Assembly: GCA_024958715.1 (NCBI GenBank)
Contig: JANWUS010000012.1
Span: 104,232 to 168,231, forward strand
Direction: 5' to 3'
DNA: 64,000 nucleotides
Origin: Cyanobium sp. FGCU52
GTDB lineage: Bacteria; Cyanobacteriota; Cyanobacteriia; PCC-6307; Cyanobiaceae
Positions 8,479 to 17,873 of this stretch are shown piece after piece (position 1 is the stretch's first letter; each line of letters opens with the position of its first letter). A program made the position numbers and the translations under genes. Below the pieces are notes generated by a model. The model was not told the DNA's origin. It saw only the letters and a list, made by a program, of their open reading frames with translations, and did no database searches.

Positions 8479-10569
8479 ATGAGCCGTTACAGCGAAAATC
8501 AAGAATTCATCAGTGCCGTCAATCCCGCCTTCCTTGAAGCCCTGCCAGATGAAGCCGATAATCCCTGGGAGCTGATCCTTGATGAAGCCGGCGATCCTGT
8601 CAACCTCAAACACCGGCAGACCGGTGAGCTGCTCTATGGAGGCCCGGGCCCTCAGATAGAGCGGCAGAACTTTGCGAGCTGGGCACCATCGCCGGCGCGG
8701 CTCGTCATTAATGACTATCAAGATCTTCAGGTTTACAGCGAGCAGGGTCTTCATTCCTTTCGTGAATGGACTGGCACTTCTCATATCAGTGATCTTGATC
8801 TTGAAAGCATCCATGATCTCAACCTTGATCTCCAGCCTTCCTGGGCTATTCAACGCATCGCCGGTTATGTCGATCAGCATGGCTTGTTGATCGCGCCCGC
8901 AGCGCTCACCTCCGATGGCTGCGCCTTGGTGGTGATGGGCATCGGCCTCGGTAGTCATCTCGAAGATCTGATCAACTACTGCAAGCCCAGTGCCCTGTTC
9001 ATCGTTGAGCCTGATCTGGGCATGCTGGAACGTTCCATGCATGTTGTTGATTATGTGTCAATCATTCAGCGCTTCACCGGAGCCGACAAGGCACTCGACT
9101 TCGTGATCAGTGACAGCCCCGAAGCTGCTGTCGCCCAGATCCGCTCCCTGCTCACGGTGCGCAACCTCTTTCTGGTGGATGGCCTGTTCAGCTTCATCAC
9201 CTACGACAAGAACTACTTCCGCCTCGCCAAGCAGCTGCTTCACTCCCCTGTCACATTGAACGGCATCAACTATCTGGGCTACTTTCTGGATGAAGTGCAT
9301 ATGATCATGAATGCCGCGATCAACTATCGCTTCCACAGGCCCAAGGTCTTCAATTCAACCAAGGTGCGAGACAATGCCGGTGATGCGGTCGTCGTAGCCA
9401 GTGGTCCCAGTCTTGCCGACGATATCGAGATGCTCAAGCGGGAGCGAGATCGCTTCACCATTTTCTGCTGCTACAGCACGATCGGCAAGCTGCTGGATGC
9501 CGGCATTGTGCCTGATTATCATTGCGATCTAGAGCGTCATAATGACCATATCCCATTGATTGAACGGGGCTTTGTGGAGCAACTTAAGGATATCAAGCTC
9601 TGCTGTAGCTCCACCTGCGACCCACGGCTGCTTGGAATGTATAAGGAGGTCTATGCGATCAATCGCGGCGCACTCACTCCCTCAGCCATCTTTACACAGG
9701 GAAACGACATCATCCCCAACGAAGGTCCAGACGTGGCTACTTTTGCCATTCTCTGCGCCATCTTCTTCGGGTTCCGTCGTGTTCACTTATTTGGCGTTGA
9801 TCTCGGTACTGCCGATCGCAGTGTCTGCCGGCTCCCAGGTGTGCTCGATATTGATCGTCGCAGTTACGATCTTCCAGTGCGCGGTAATCGTGGCCGCACG
9901 GTGTTTTCCGGCCAGCTGTTGCTTGACAACAAGGTTGCCATCGAATCGAATATCCACTTTTATTCGCAGACCTTCCCCAATCTCAAGGTTTGGAATTACA
10001 GCAACGGTGTGTTGATTGATGGCGCCGAGCCTTCTACCTCGGAACAGTTCATTGAGCGACTTGAGCACAACACTCCCGGCCAGGTCTATCCGCCTCCTGC
10101 TTTTGAGGCCTACAGTGAGGCGCATGTCGATCAGGCCTGGAAGCTCGCCGATATCCGGGTTCGCTGTTTCCGCTTCCTCAACGACCTGCGCAGCCTGGCG
10201 GAGAACCCCTTCGATATCTCAACGCTGTACCGTGTGAGCGACCTTTGCAACGTTGCCCAAAAGAGCCTTCTCGATCAGATCCCCATCCGCTTCTATCGTG
10301 GCAGTCTGTTCCGCACCTGGATGCAGCTGCTGGGTGTTTATAATCGAGCCTATTTCGCTGATCCCGAAGCCCGCGATGCGGGGCTTCAGGCATTGCAGAA
10401 GGAGTCAACCGTGATCCTCAATGAGGTGATTGACTCTTTCGAAAGCCTCACATTTGCCATGGTCGATTATGTGGATGACCTGAAATCAGTTGACGACTTC
10501 ACGTTTGAAAGCCGTCTCCAGCGAGACAAGCTTGAATCTCAACCCCTGATGATCAGCGGATCTGTCTGA
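8479..10569 (+). CDS. MAF-type (motility accessory factor, MptE-like) glycosyltransferase
   Basis: 696 residues; the ATG at 8479 is preferred to an in-frame TTG two codons upstream. The central segment has the MAF/DUF115 hallmarks: LFIVEPDLGMLE, then VVVASGPSLADDIEML near residue 305, CCYSTIGKLLDAGIVPDYHCDLE, and FFGFRRVHLFGVDLG. In flagellated bacteria MAF proteins transfer pseudaminic or legionaminic acid from CMP donors to Ser/Thr of flagellin before export. No flagellar genes are present here. The gene sits between a DUF4214 surface protein and a type I exporter and just upstream of a Pse-type operon. I infer that it O-glycosylates the surface protein in the cytoplasm. Confidence 0.88.
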   Translation: MSRYSENQEFISAVNPAFLEALPDEADNPWELILDEAGDPVNLKHRQTGELLYGGPGPQIERQNFASWAPSPARLVINDYQDLQVYSEQGLHSFREWTGTSHISDLDLESIHDLNLDLQPSWAIQRIAGYVDQHGLLIAPAALTSDGCALVVMGIGLGSHLEDLINYCKPSALFIVEPDLGMLERSMHVVDYVSIIQRFTGADKALDFVISDSPEAAVAQIRSLLTVRNLFLVDGLFSFITYDKNYFRLAKQLLHSPVTLNGINYLGYFLDEVHMIMNAAINYRFHRPKVFNSTKVRDNAGDAVVVASGPSLADDIEMLKRERDRFTIFCCYSTIGKLLDAGIVPDYHCDLERHNDHIPLIERGFVEQLKDIKLCCSSTCDPRLLGMYKEVYAINRGALTPSAIFTQGNDIIPNEGPDVATFAILCAIFFGFRRVHLFGVDLGTADRSVCRLPGVLDIDRRSYDLPVRGNRGRTVFSGQLLLDNKVAIESNIHFYSQTFPNLKVWNYSNGVLIDGAEPSTSEQFIERLEHNTPGQVYPPPAFEAYSEAHVDQAWKLADIRVRCFRFLNDLRSLAENPFDISTLYRVSDLCNVAQKSLLDQIPIRFYRGSLFRTWMQLLGVYNRAYFADPEARDAGLQALQKESTVILNEVIDSFESLTFAMVDYVDDLKSVDDFTFESRLQRDKLESQPLMISGSV

Positions 10570-10576
10570 TTCATCC

Positions 10577-11347
10577 ATGTCTGTCAGCCCATCCGTGCCG
10601 CCGCCGGGGACGATCACCATCTCGGCCCAGGCTCTTCAGGCGGCGTCAGAGCCGATCGTAGGCCCGTTGCTCAGTCATCTGATCCGTACGGAAACCCTGC
10701 TGGGTTGGTGTGCCTATGTGGTCGATTCTGCTGTCCAGCAGTCCTTCCCCTGGCAGGATCCCGAGCTCGCCCACCTGTTCTGGTGGCATCAGCTTCCTGA
10801 TGAGCTGGCCATGCGTCACTGGCTGGAGGGTGGCTATCGGCAGCTCAATCTGGGCTGGCAGATGGCCGTGGCATCGGCTTACTACAGTGCCGCCGGTGCC
10901 TGGTTCGGCCAGGAGCTGGAAGCCCTGTATGTCGGCCAGCGTCACCGTTATGAGCAGGCCCATTGCCTAGTGGTTCATTGCGGGAGCGATCGTGGCCTCG
11001 CTCTGGAAATCAGCATCGCCCTGGAGGCGAGCCCTTCCGAGCAGGAAGCCTATCTGCAGAGGCTTCCGCGAGCAGCCTCCAGCAGCCGCGAGAGCATCTC
11101 CCTGGCCGATATCAGTGCGGGAATCCCCCAGATGCTGGCGGGCAGCCCCCCCGGTGAGTGGTTGCCCCCGTTTCACAATGGCCAGGAATGGATCCTGCTC
11201 CAGCTTGAGCGGATTGAGCGCCCCTCTCTGCAGGAGCTGAGTCCTCGTCTTCTCCGCGAGACCACCCAGACCTGGCGCCAGGACCAGGCCAAACAGCTGG
11301 CCGGCCATTGGATTGCCTCGCTCACCACACCCGAACCACATGCCTGA
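10577..11347 (+). CDS. Parvulin-like (peptidylprolyl isomerase-related) accessory protein of type I secretion cassette
   Basis: 256 residues with no signal peptide. The family is weakly recognisable: the C-terminal pattern GEWLPPFHNGQEWILLQLERI matches in kind the PFPLADWWLVVRLERY segment of the clearer parvulin-like protein at 44616-45353, and both precede an ABC exporter and an HlyD gene. The N-terminal half resembles a SurA/PpiC-type helical chaperone region. The parvulin core between them is diverged, so isomerase activity is doubtful. Start is seven bases after the MAF gene, and the 3' end overlaps the exporter start by eight bases. A likely role is as a cytoplasmic chaperone or adaptor holding the unfolded or glycosylated substrate for export; this is an inference. 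Confidence 0.6.
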   Translation: MSVSPSVPPPGTITISAQALQAASEPIVGPLLSHLIRTETLLGWCAYVVDSAVQQSFPWQDPELAHLFWWHQLPDELAMRHWLEGGYRQLNLGWQMAVASAYYSAAGAWFGQELEALYVGQRHRYEQAHCLVVHCGSDRGLALEISIALEASPSEQEAYLQRLPRAASSSRESISLADISAGIPQMLAGSPPGEWLPPFHNGQEWILLQLERIERPSLQELSPRLLRETTQTWRQDQAKQLAGHWIASLTTPEPHA

Positions 11348-14282
11348 ACAGAGCTCGCCCCCCCTGCTGCAGCATCTGGAGAAGGGGGCCACGCTGCTCG
11401 AGGAGGGCACCTGGCCCACCCGGCTGCAGAAGGTGGCCCGCGGCTCCGTGCGCTGGCTGCAGCGCCATCCGCGCACAGGCCTGGCCTGCACGGTGCAGAA
11501 CCAGATTCACCCTGCATCACCGCTGGGCAGCTGGGATCTGGTCACCGGCCGGCCGATCGAGCACTGTCTGGTCTCCTCATCGAGCCTGGAGGCCTCCCCC
11601 CTCGACCCCGATGCCTGGCTCGATACCCTGCGTCGCGACCCGCAGCAGCACTGGCCCGATCTGCAGCCCTTTGAGCTGCTGGCCCTCTGGGAGCCACTGC
11701 TGGCCCGGCTGCCATTCGGCACGCTCGATCTGGGACAGCTCGGTTGTCGTCTGCTCGATGCCGTCGAAGCTCTGCCGCCGCAGTTGGCCGTGACCCAGGA
11801 GCAACTGGGTCAACTGCTGCAGCAGAGCGGCGAGCGGGCCCTGTTCTGCGGATCCGGTCAGGTTCAGGAGCTCTACGGTCTCTGCCTGCAGAACGCCACA
11901 GCGCCCCAGCTCCAGCAACTCGCGCGCCAGAGCCAGCGCCTGCCGCTGCGCCTCTACCGCCTGCGCCAGGCCGAGCCGCAGGCGATCAGCGATCCGGAGG
12001 CCTGGCTCTCGGCCCAGGTCCGTGCCCTCGAGCCCCAACCCGAGGCCGTCGAACCCGATGCCTTCCGCGAGCAGGAGAGTCTCAGCCTGCTGTCGATCGA
12101 ATCGGTCGAGATCGATCCGATCCGGGCCGACGACATTCGCCCCCTGCCGGTGGCCTTGCTGCTGATGGCCTGCCAGGCCGTGGAGGTGGGGGCCCGCAGC
12201 CAGCGTCTCCAGCGCTCCATGGCGGTGATCGGCCGGCAGGAGGAGCAACCGGCCCTCGGCACCCTGCTCTCCATCCTGGCTCCCCTCACCGACCTGCGTC
12301 TCAGTCGCACCACCACCGCTTATCGGAGCCTGCTGATCGGCCGCCAGGCGTTTTTCGCGCCGCCGCCGCCAACGGCTCCCCACGACCCCACTCATCTCTG
12401 CCTCTGGCAGCCCCGTGAGGGTCTGCGCTTCGCCGTCTTCGACGCCGCCTCCGACCAGCCCCAGCCGCAATTCGTCGCCCTGCGCGATCTGCCGGGGGCC
12501 CCGATCGAGCTGCTGGTCATCGAGCCCGATCCCAACGCCGGCATCGAGCGCTTCGGTTTCCGCTGGTTCTTCCCCGAGCTGGCGCGCCATCGCCTCGCCA
12601 TGGTGATCATCCTGGTGAGCTCCCTGTTTATCCAGGTGCTGCAGCTCGCCAATCCGCTGCTGATTCAGCAGATCATCGATCTGGTGCTCGGCCAGCGAAG
12701 CCTCTCCACGCTCTACAGCTACGGCGCCATTCTCATCGTGCTGGCCCTGTTCCAGAGCCTGCTCACCGGCCTGCGCAGCCTGCTGTTCGTGGAAACCACC
12801 AACCGCATCGATGTGCGCGTCGGCACCACGATCATCGATCACCTGCTCCATCTGCCGATCAGTTACTTCGACAAGCGCCCGGTGGGTGAGGTCAGCACCC
12901 GAGTCGGTGAGCTGGAGAACATCCGTAGCTTCCTCACCGGCCAGGCGCTTACGGTGTTTCTCGATGTCGTGTTCAGTGTCATCTACATCGTGGTGATGCT
13001 GATCTACAGCGTGCCCCTCACCATTGCGGCCCTGGCAACGGTGCCCTTTTCCGTGCTGCTGGCGGTGGTGTTCTCCCCCGTGATCAAAACCAACATCGAC
13101 GACCGCGCCGTCGCCAGCGCCAAGACCAGCTCGTTTCTGGTCGAGCACCTCAACGGCATCATGACCGTCAAGAGCCAGAACATCGAGGATCTCACCCGGG
13201 TTTCCTGGCGCCGGCTGTATGTCGACTACGTGCAGAAGGGCTTCAAGCTCGCCGGCATCGGCACGATCGTGGGCGAGCTCAACAACTTCCTCACTCTGCT
13301 CTCCAGCGTCCTGGTGATCTTCGTGGGCGCCATACTGGTCATCGATGGCAAACTCACGCTCGGTCAGCTGATCGCGTTCCGCATCATCGCCGGCTACGTC
13401 ACCGCGCCGATCATGCGTCTCTCCACCCTGTGGCGCTCGGTGCAGGAGCTCTCGGTGAGCGTCCAACGCCTCGCCGATGTGGTGGAGACCCGCAGCGAAC
13501 CCCAGACTCAGACCAGCCGCTTTCTGCTGCCCCCGGTGAAGGGAGAGGTGGAGTTGTGCAACCTCTCCTTCCGCTATCCCGGCACCCAGGAGGTGGTGCT
13601 CAAGCGCCTCAACCTCACCGTGCCTGCCGGCAGCTTCGTGGGTGTCGTCGGCGGCTCCGGTTCCGGCAAGAGCACCCTGATGAAGCTGCTGCCCCTGATC
13701 TATCGCCCCAGCGGCGGCACGATCCTGATCGATGGCTACGACATCCAGAAGGTCGACCTCGACTCCCTGCGCCATCAGATCGGCATCGTTCCGCAGGATC
13801 CGCTGCTGTTCCAGGGCTCCGTCTGGGACAACCTCACCGTCGGCAACCCCAGAGCCACCGAACCTGAGGTTGAGAAGGCGGTGCGCGCTGCCGAGGCCTA
13901 TGAGTTCATCATGCAGCTTCCCGATGGCTTCGAAACCGACGTCGGGGAGCGCGGCGGCCGCCTTTCCGGAGGCCAGCGCCAGCGCCTGGCCATCGCCCGC
14001 TCCCTGCTCGCCAATCCGTCGCTGCTGGTGCTCGATGAGGCCACCAGCGCCCTCGACTACCGCACCGAAGCCGCGGTCTGCCGCAACCTCTTCCGCTTCC
14101 TTGAAGGCCGCACCGTCTTCTTCGTCACCCATCGCCTGGCCACCATCCGGCCCGCCGACCTGATCCTGATGATGGATCGGGGCATTGTGGTGGAGTCCGG
14201 AACCTACGATGAACTGATTGCCGCCGACGGCCTGTTCAGCGCCCTCGTGGGCTGTCAGAACCGTGATGGAGTCCTGAGCTGA
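11340..14282 (+). CDS. Type I secretion ABC transporter (HlyB/PrtD-like) with extended N-terminus
   Basis: 980 residues. The ATG at 11340 is chosen; it overlaps the previous stop. The first 400 residues are an unusual extension, containing what may be degenerate cyclic-nucleotide-binding-like and C39-peptidase-like regions without visible catalytic residues. A six-helix membrane domain follows (about 420-700), starting with LANPLLIQQIIDLVL. The ATPase has Walker A GGSGSGKST near 770, signature LSGGQRQRL near 875 and Walker B LLVLDEATSALD. In type I secretion this protein works with an HlyD adaptor and an outer-membrane TolC-like channel, which is not in this window. It overlaps the HlyD gene by one base. 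Its likely cargo is the DUF4214 proteins nearby. Confidence 0.9.
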   Translation: MPEQSSPPLLQHLEKGATLLEEGTWPTRLQKVARGSVRWLQRHPRTGLACTVQNQIHPASPLGSWDLVTGRPIEHCLVSSSSLEASPLDPDAWLDTLRRDPQQHWPDLQPFELLALWEPLLARLPFGTLDLGQLGCRLLDAVEALPPQLAVTQEQLGQLLQQSGERALFCGSGQVQELYGLCLQNATAPQLQQLARQSQRLPLRLYRLRQAEPQAISDPEAWLSAQVRALEPQPEAVEPDAFREQESLSLLSIESVEIDPIRADDIRPLPVALLLMACQAVEVGARSQRLQRSMAVIGRQEEQPALGTLLSILAPLTDLRLSRTTTAYRSLLIGRQAFFAPPPPTAPHDPTHLCLWQPREGLRFAVFDAASDQPQPQFVALRDLPGAPIELLVIEPDPNAGIERFGFRWFFPELARHRLAMVIILVSSLFIQVLQLANPLLIQQIIDLVLGQRSLSTLYSYGAILIVLALFQSLLTGLRSLLFVETTNRIDVRVGTTIIDHLLHLPISYFDKRPVGEVSTRVGELENIRSFLTGQALTVFLDVVFSVIYIVVMLIYSVPLTIAALATVPFSVLLAVVFSPVIKTNIDDRAVASAKTSSFLVEHLNGIMTVKSQNIEDLTRVSWRRLYVDYVQKGFKLAGIGTIVGELNNFLTLLSSVLVIFVGAILVIDGKLTLGQLIAFRIIAGYVTAPIMRLSTLWRSVQELSVSVQRLADVVETRSEPQTQTSRFLLPPVKGEVELCNLSFRYPGTQEVVLKRLNLTVPAGSFVGVVGGSGSGKSTLMKLLPLIYRPSGGTILIDGYDIQKVDLDSLRHQIGIVPQDPLLFQGSVWDNLTVGNPRATEPEVEKAVRAAEAYEFIMQLPDGFETDVGERGGRLSGGQRQRLAIARSLLANPSLLVLDEATSALDYRTEAAVCRNLFRFLEGRTVFFVTHRLATIRPADLILMMDRGIVVESGTYDELIAADGLFSALVGCQNRDGVLS

Positions 14283-15637
14283 TGGCCGCCGCCTCCCCGT
14301 CCCCCAAGCCGCCCCTGCGCCTCCGCCGGCGGCTGGCTGCGGTGCGTCTGCCGGGCGCCGCCCAGCTGCGGGCTGGTCTCGAGAGGATCACCCCGCACTC
14401 CAACTACCAGGACGACTTCCCTTCCCGTCGCTGGCCCCTGCTGCTGCTGGCCAGCCTCAGCGGTTTCGTCGGCGTTGTGCTGGTGTGGTCGCTGGTGGCT
14501 CGCACAGAGATCTCCGTCAGCAGCCAGGGACGGCTCAGGCCCGCCCAGGCGCCTACCCGCAGTCGCTCCCAGAGCAGCAGCACCAGCAGGAGCATCTTCG
14601 TCAAGGAGGGGGAGTATGTCCGCAAGGGCCAGCCCATCCTGCAGTTGGATGACACCCCGCTGCAGGCCCGCCTGACAGCTCTGCAGAACCGATACGCCCG
14701 CGGCTATGCGCAGCTTCAGGAAACCGCACGCCTCACCGGCCTGCCGATGCCCGCCAATCTGCCCACGCCGGCATTCAGCGACAACCTCGACCTCAGCGTC
14801 GTGCGCAGTTCCGATGAGTCGATTACCAGCCAATCGGAAAAGAAGGCACAGCTTCAGGCCCAGCTTCGCCAGGCATCTCTCAAAGCCGAGTCACTCAAAG
14901 ACAACATTCGCCTGCAAAGTGTCATCGTGGAACGACACGAAACCCTCAAGTCCGCGGGTGCCATCGCTGAACTCCAGTTGCTGCAGCAGCGTCAGCGGCT
15001 GCTCGACCTGCAGAGCGAACTGTCAAGCAACGAAGAAGATCAGACACGGATCAAGGCCGCCCTGCGCGAGAGCAGCAGCGAATTCTCCGGCCGCAACAAC
15101 GAAACCTACACGCAGCAGCTCAACGAGATGCGTGCCGTGCAGGCCGAGATCAGCGCCACCAAGCAGGGCATCCGCGACAGCCTGCTGCGGGCGCCGCTGA
15201 ATGGGTATGTCTTCCGTCTGGGGGTGAAGGTTCCTGGTGTGCCCGTCAATCCTGGCGATGAGTTGTTTCAGATCATCCCCAGCGACCGGCTGACGGCCTC
15301 CGTCGAGGTGCCAGCCGCCCAGATCGGCTTCATCCACACCGGCATGCCCGTCGATGTGCACATCGACAGCTATCCCTCCTCCACCTATGGGGTTCTCCAG
15401 GGCAAGGTGGTGAGCGTCGGGCGTGACTCCATCGAGCCCACCAGCCCGGTCCAGGCACCCACCTATTCCATCCCTGTGGGCGTGGAGCTGCAGCAGCAGC
15501 AGCTCATCAGCAACGGCAAGCGTTATCCCCTCAAGCCGGGCATGACCGCCAGCGTCAGCTTCAATCTGCGCAGCGTCACCGTGTTCCAGCGCCTGTTCGA
15601 CGCCACCAGTTCCATTCTCAACCCTTCCGGCAGCTGA
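14282..15637 (+). CDS. HlyD-family membrane fusion protein (type I secretion adaptor)
   Basis: 451 residues. One transmembrane helix (about 45-66, LLLLASLSGFVGVVLVWSLV) follows a short basic cytoplasmic tail. Next come a lipoyl-like half (IFVKEGEYVRKGQPILQLD), a long Gln/Leu-rich alpha-helical hairpin (about 115-290), and the second half with RAPLNGYVF and the family segment GFIHTGMPVDVHID. It bridges the ABC exporter to the outer-membrane channel. The start overlaps the exporter stop by one base (TGATG). A 53-base gap without an obvious terminator separates it from pseB, so the sugar operon may share transcription with the secretion cassette. Confidence 0.9.
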   Translation: MAAASPSPKPPLRLRRRLAAVRLPGAAQLRAGLERITPHSNYQDDFPSRRWPLLLLASLSGFVGVVLVWSLVARTEISVSSQGRLRPAQAPTRSRSQSSSTSRSIFVKEGEYVRKGQPILQLDDTPLQARLTALQNRYARGYAQLQETARLTGLPMPANLPTPAFSDNLDLSVVRSSDESITSQSEKKAQLQAQLRQASLKAESLKDNIRLQSVIVERHETLKSAGAIAELQLLQQRQRLLDLQSELSSNEEDQTRIKAALRESSSEFSGRNNETYTQQLNEMRAVQAEISATKQGIRDSLLRAPLNGYVFRLGVKVPGVPVNPGDELFQIIPSDRLTASVEVPAAQIGFIHTGMPVDVHIDSYPSSTYGVLQGKVVSVGRDSIEPTSPVQAPTYSIPVGVELQQQQLISNGKRYPLKPGMTASVSFNLRSVTVFQRLFDATSSILNPSGS

Positions 15638-15690
15638 TCCAGCCGCCTCAGGCACCTCTCCCTCCTGTCCGCGTCGTCTTCTCCTCCTCC

Positions 15691-16710
15691 GTGACCTTCA
15701 ACGCCTCAAGCCGCCTGCTGATCTCGGGCGCCACCGGCAGCTTCGGCAAGGCCTTCATCGCCAATCTGCTGTCTCGCTACCCCGAAATCCGCCGGGTCGT
15801 CGTGTTCAGCCGCGATGAACTCAAGCAGTGGGAGCTGCAGCAGATCTACCCGGAAAGCCGCTATCCCCAGCTGCGCTTCTTCCTCGGCGATGTGCGTGAT
15901 CAGGCCAGGCTCAGGCGCGCGCTGGAACGGGTGGATACGGTCGTCCATGCCGCCGCTCTCAAGCAGGTACCGGCAGCCGAATACAATCCGTTCGAGTTCA
16001 TTCGCACCAATGTTCTCGGTGCCCAGAATCTGATCGAAGCTTGCCTCGACTCAGGCGTCGAGCGGGTGGTGGCCCTCTCCACCGACAAGGCCGCCGCGCC
16101 GGTCAACCTGTACGGGGCCACCAAGCTCTGCTCCGACAAGCTGTTCATCGCCGCCAATAATTTCGTCGGCGAGCGCCAGTTGCGCTTCTCAGTTGTGCGT
16201 TATGGGAATGTGATGGGTTCCCGCGGCTCGGTGATCCCCTTCTTCCTCGAGCGGGCCTCCACAGGTGTTCTGCCGATCACCGATCCCCGCATGACCCGCT
16301 TCAACATCTCTCTGCAGGAGGGCGTCGAGATGGTGATGTGGGCCCTCGAGCACGCCCGCGGCGGCGAGCTGCTTGTGCCGCGCATCCCCAGCTACCGCCT
16401 CACCGATGTCGCTGAAGCGATCGGCCCGGGCTGCAGCAAGCCGATCACCGGCATCCGCCCCGGCGAGAAGATCCATGAGGAGATGATCACCGCCAGCGAT
16501 TCCTTCTCCACAGTCGATCTGGGCCGCTACTACGCCATCCTGCCCACCTCCGGTCCCAGCGCTCCCACGGCCTACTGCCAGGCCACCGGGGCCACGCCTG
16601 TGCCCGAGGGCTTCGCCTACAACTCGGGCAGCAATCCCGATGTCCTCAGCGTCGAGCAAATCCGCGAGCTGATCCGGCAGCACGTCGATCCGGCCTTCCA
16701 GCCGGTGTGA
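15691..16710 (+). CDS. pseB: UDP-GlcNAc 4,6-dehydratase (inverting), PseB-like
   Basis: 339 residues from a GTG at 15691. Rossmann motif SGATGSFG is at residues 12-19, and the SDR segment STDKAAAPVNLYGATK supplies the catalytic Tyr and Lys. The stretches FSVVRYGNVMGSRGSVIPFF and RMTRFNISLQEGVEMV are typical of PseB/FlaA1. The enzyme converts UDP-GlcNAc to the 4-keto-6-deoxy-L-arabino sugar, the first step of pseudaminic acid synthesis. It overlaps pseC by four bases (GTGA), as expected for consecutive steps. The inverting PseB subfamily is favoured over LegB because of the TDKAA...NLYGATK signature. Confidence 0.93.
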   Translation: MTFNASSRLLISGATGSFGKAFIANLLSRYPEIRRVVVFSRDELKQWELQQIYPESRYPQLRFFLGDVRDQARLRRALERVDTVVHAAALKQVPAAEYNPFEFIRTNVLGAQNLIEACLDSGVERVVALSTDKAAAPVNLYGATKLCSDKLFIAANNFVGERQLRFSVVRYGNVMGSRGSVIPFFLERASTGVLPITDPRMTRFNISLQEGVEMVMWALEHARGGELLVPRIPSYRLTDVAEAIGPGCSKPITGIRPGEKIHEEMITASDSFSTVDLGRYYAILPTSGPSAPTAYCQATGATPVPEGFAYNSGSNPDVLSVEQIRELIRQHVDPAFQPV

Positions 16711-17873
16711 GCCCTGTGCAGCCCATCCCCTACGGCCGCCAGACGATCACTCCCGCCGACATCGAGGCGGTGAGCGCGGCGCTGACCAGCCCCTTCCTCA
16801 CCCAGGGCCCCACCGTTCCGGCCTTCGAGGCGGCCGTGGCCGCCCGCGTGGGTGCCTCTCACGCGGTGGCCGTCAATTCCGCCACCAGCGCCCTGCACCT
16901 CGCTTGCCTCGCCCTTGATCTCGGGCCGGGCGACCGGCTCTGGACCAGTCCGATCACCTTCGTGGCTTCGGCCAACTGCGGCCGCTACTGCGGCGCAGAC
17001 GTGGCCTTCGTCGACATCGACCCGGCCACCGGCCTGATGGATCCCGATGCGCTGCAGCGGCAGCTGGCCGCCGCGGCTGCCAACGGCACCCTCCCCAAGG
17101 TGATCGTGCCTGTGCATCTCACCGGCACCAGCTGCGCCATGGCGCCGATCGCCGCTGCGGCTGACAGGTATGGCGTGCAGCTGATCGAGGATGCCAGCCA
17201 TGCCATCGGCGCCCGTTACGCCGGCCAGCCCGTGGGCAGCTGCGCCCACAGCGCCATCAGCGTGTTCAGCTTCCATCCCGTCAAGATCATCACCACCGCT
17301 GAGGGTGGGATGGCCACCACCAACGATGCGCAGCTCGCCGCACGCATGGCCCGACTGCGCAGCCATGGCATCGAGCGGGAGCGGGAGCTGTTCGAACTGC
17401 CGGATGCCGGCCCCTGGGCCTATGAACAGCAGGAGCTGGGCTTCAATTACCGCCTCACCGATCTTCAGGCCGCTCTGGGCCTGAGCCAGTTGCAGCGTCT
17501 CGAGGCGATCGTCGCCGAGCGCAATCGCCTGCTGCAGGTGTATCGCGATCTGCTCAGCTCCCTGCCGGTCCGGCTTCTGCACATTCCCGCCGATTGCCAT
17601 TCCAGTGTCCATCTGGCGGTGATCCGCCTGCAGGAGCAGGATCCGGCCCAACACCGTCGCGTCTTCGAAGGTCTGCGCGCCGCCGGCATCGGGGTGCAGC
17701 TCCACTACGCTCCGGTGCATCTGCAGCCTTATTACCGCCGTCTCGGCTGGAAGCCCGGTGACTTCCCTGCGGCCGAGGCCTATGCCAGCAGCGCCATCAG
17801 CCTGCCCCTGTTCCCCGGTCTGAGCGAGTCCGACCAGCAGCGGGTCGTCAACACCCTGCGGCAGCTGCTGTGA
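16707..17873 (+). CDS. pseC: PLP-dependent UDP-4-keto-6-deoxy-sugar aminotransferase, PseC-like
   Basis: 388 residues, DegT/DnrJ/EryC1 fold, GTG start overlapping pseB. Substrate and PLP motifs are visible: PFLTQGPTVPAFE near residue 28, AVNSATSALHLA near 55, and the PLP-lysine segment FSFHPVKIITTAEGG, with Lys near 193. The RLTDLQAALGLSQL motif follows. The enzyme transfers an amino group from glutamate to C4 of the PseB product, giving UDP-4-amino-4,6-dideoxy-beta-L-AltNAc. It overlaps the next gene, an aldo/keto reductase, by four bases. Confidence 0.93.
   Translation: MSPVQPIPYGRQTITPADIEAVSAALTSPFLTQGPTVPAFEAAVAARVGASHAVAVNSATSALHLACLALDLGPGDRLWTSPITFVASANCGRYCGADVAFVDIDPATGLMDPDALQRQLAAAAANGTLPKVIVPVHLTGTSCAMAPIAAAADRYGVQLIEDASHAIGARYAGQPVGSCAHSAISVFSFHPVKIITTAEGGMATTNDAQLAARMARLRSHGIERERELFELPDAGPWAYEQQELGFNYRLTDLQAALGLSQLQRLEAIVAERNRLLQVYRDLLSSLPVRLLHIPADCHSSVHLAVIRLQEQDPAQHRRVFEGLRAAGIGVQLHYAPVHLQPYYRRLGWKPGDFPAAEAYASSAISLPLFPGLSESDQQRVVNTLRQLL

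Noticed and set aside
11577..14132. 851-codon minus-strand reading frame
   Set aside because: Antisense shadow of the type I ABC exporter, whose Walker and signature motifs are on the plus strand.
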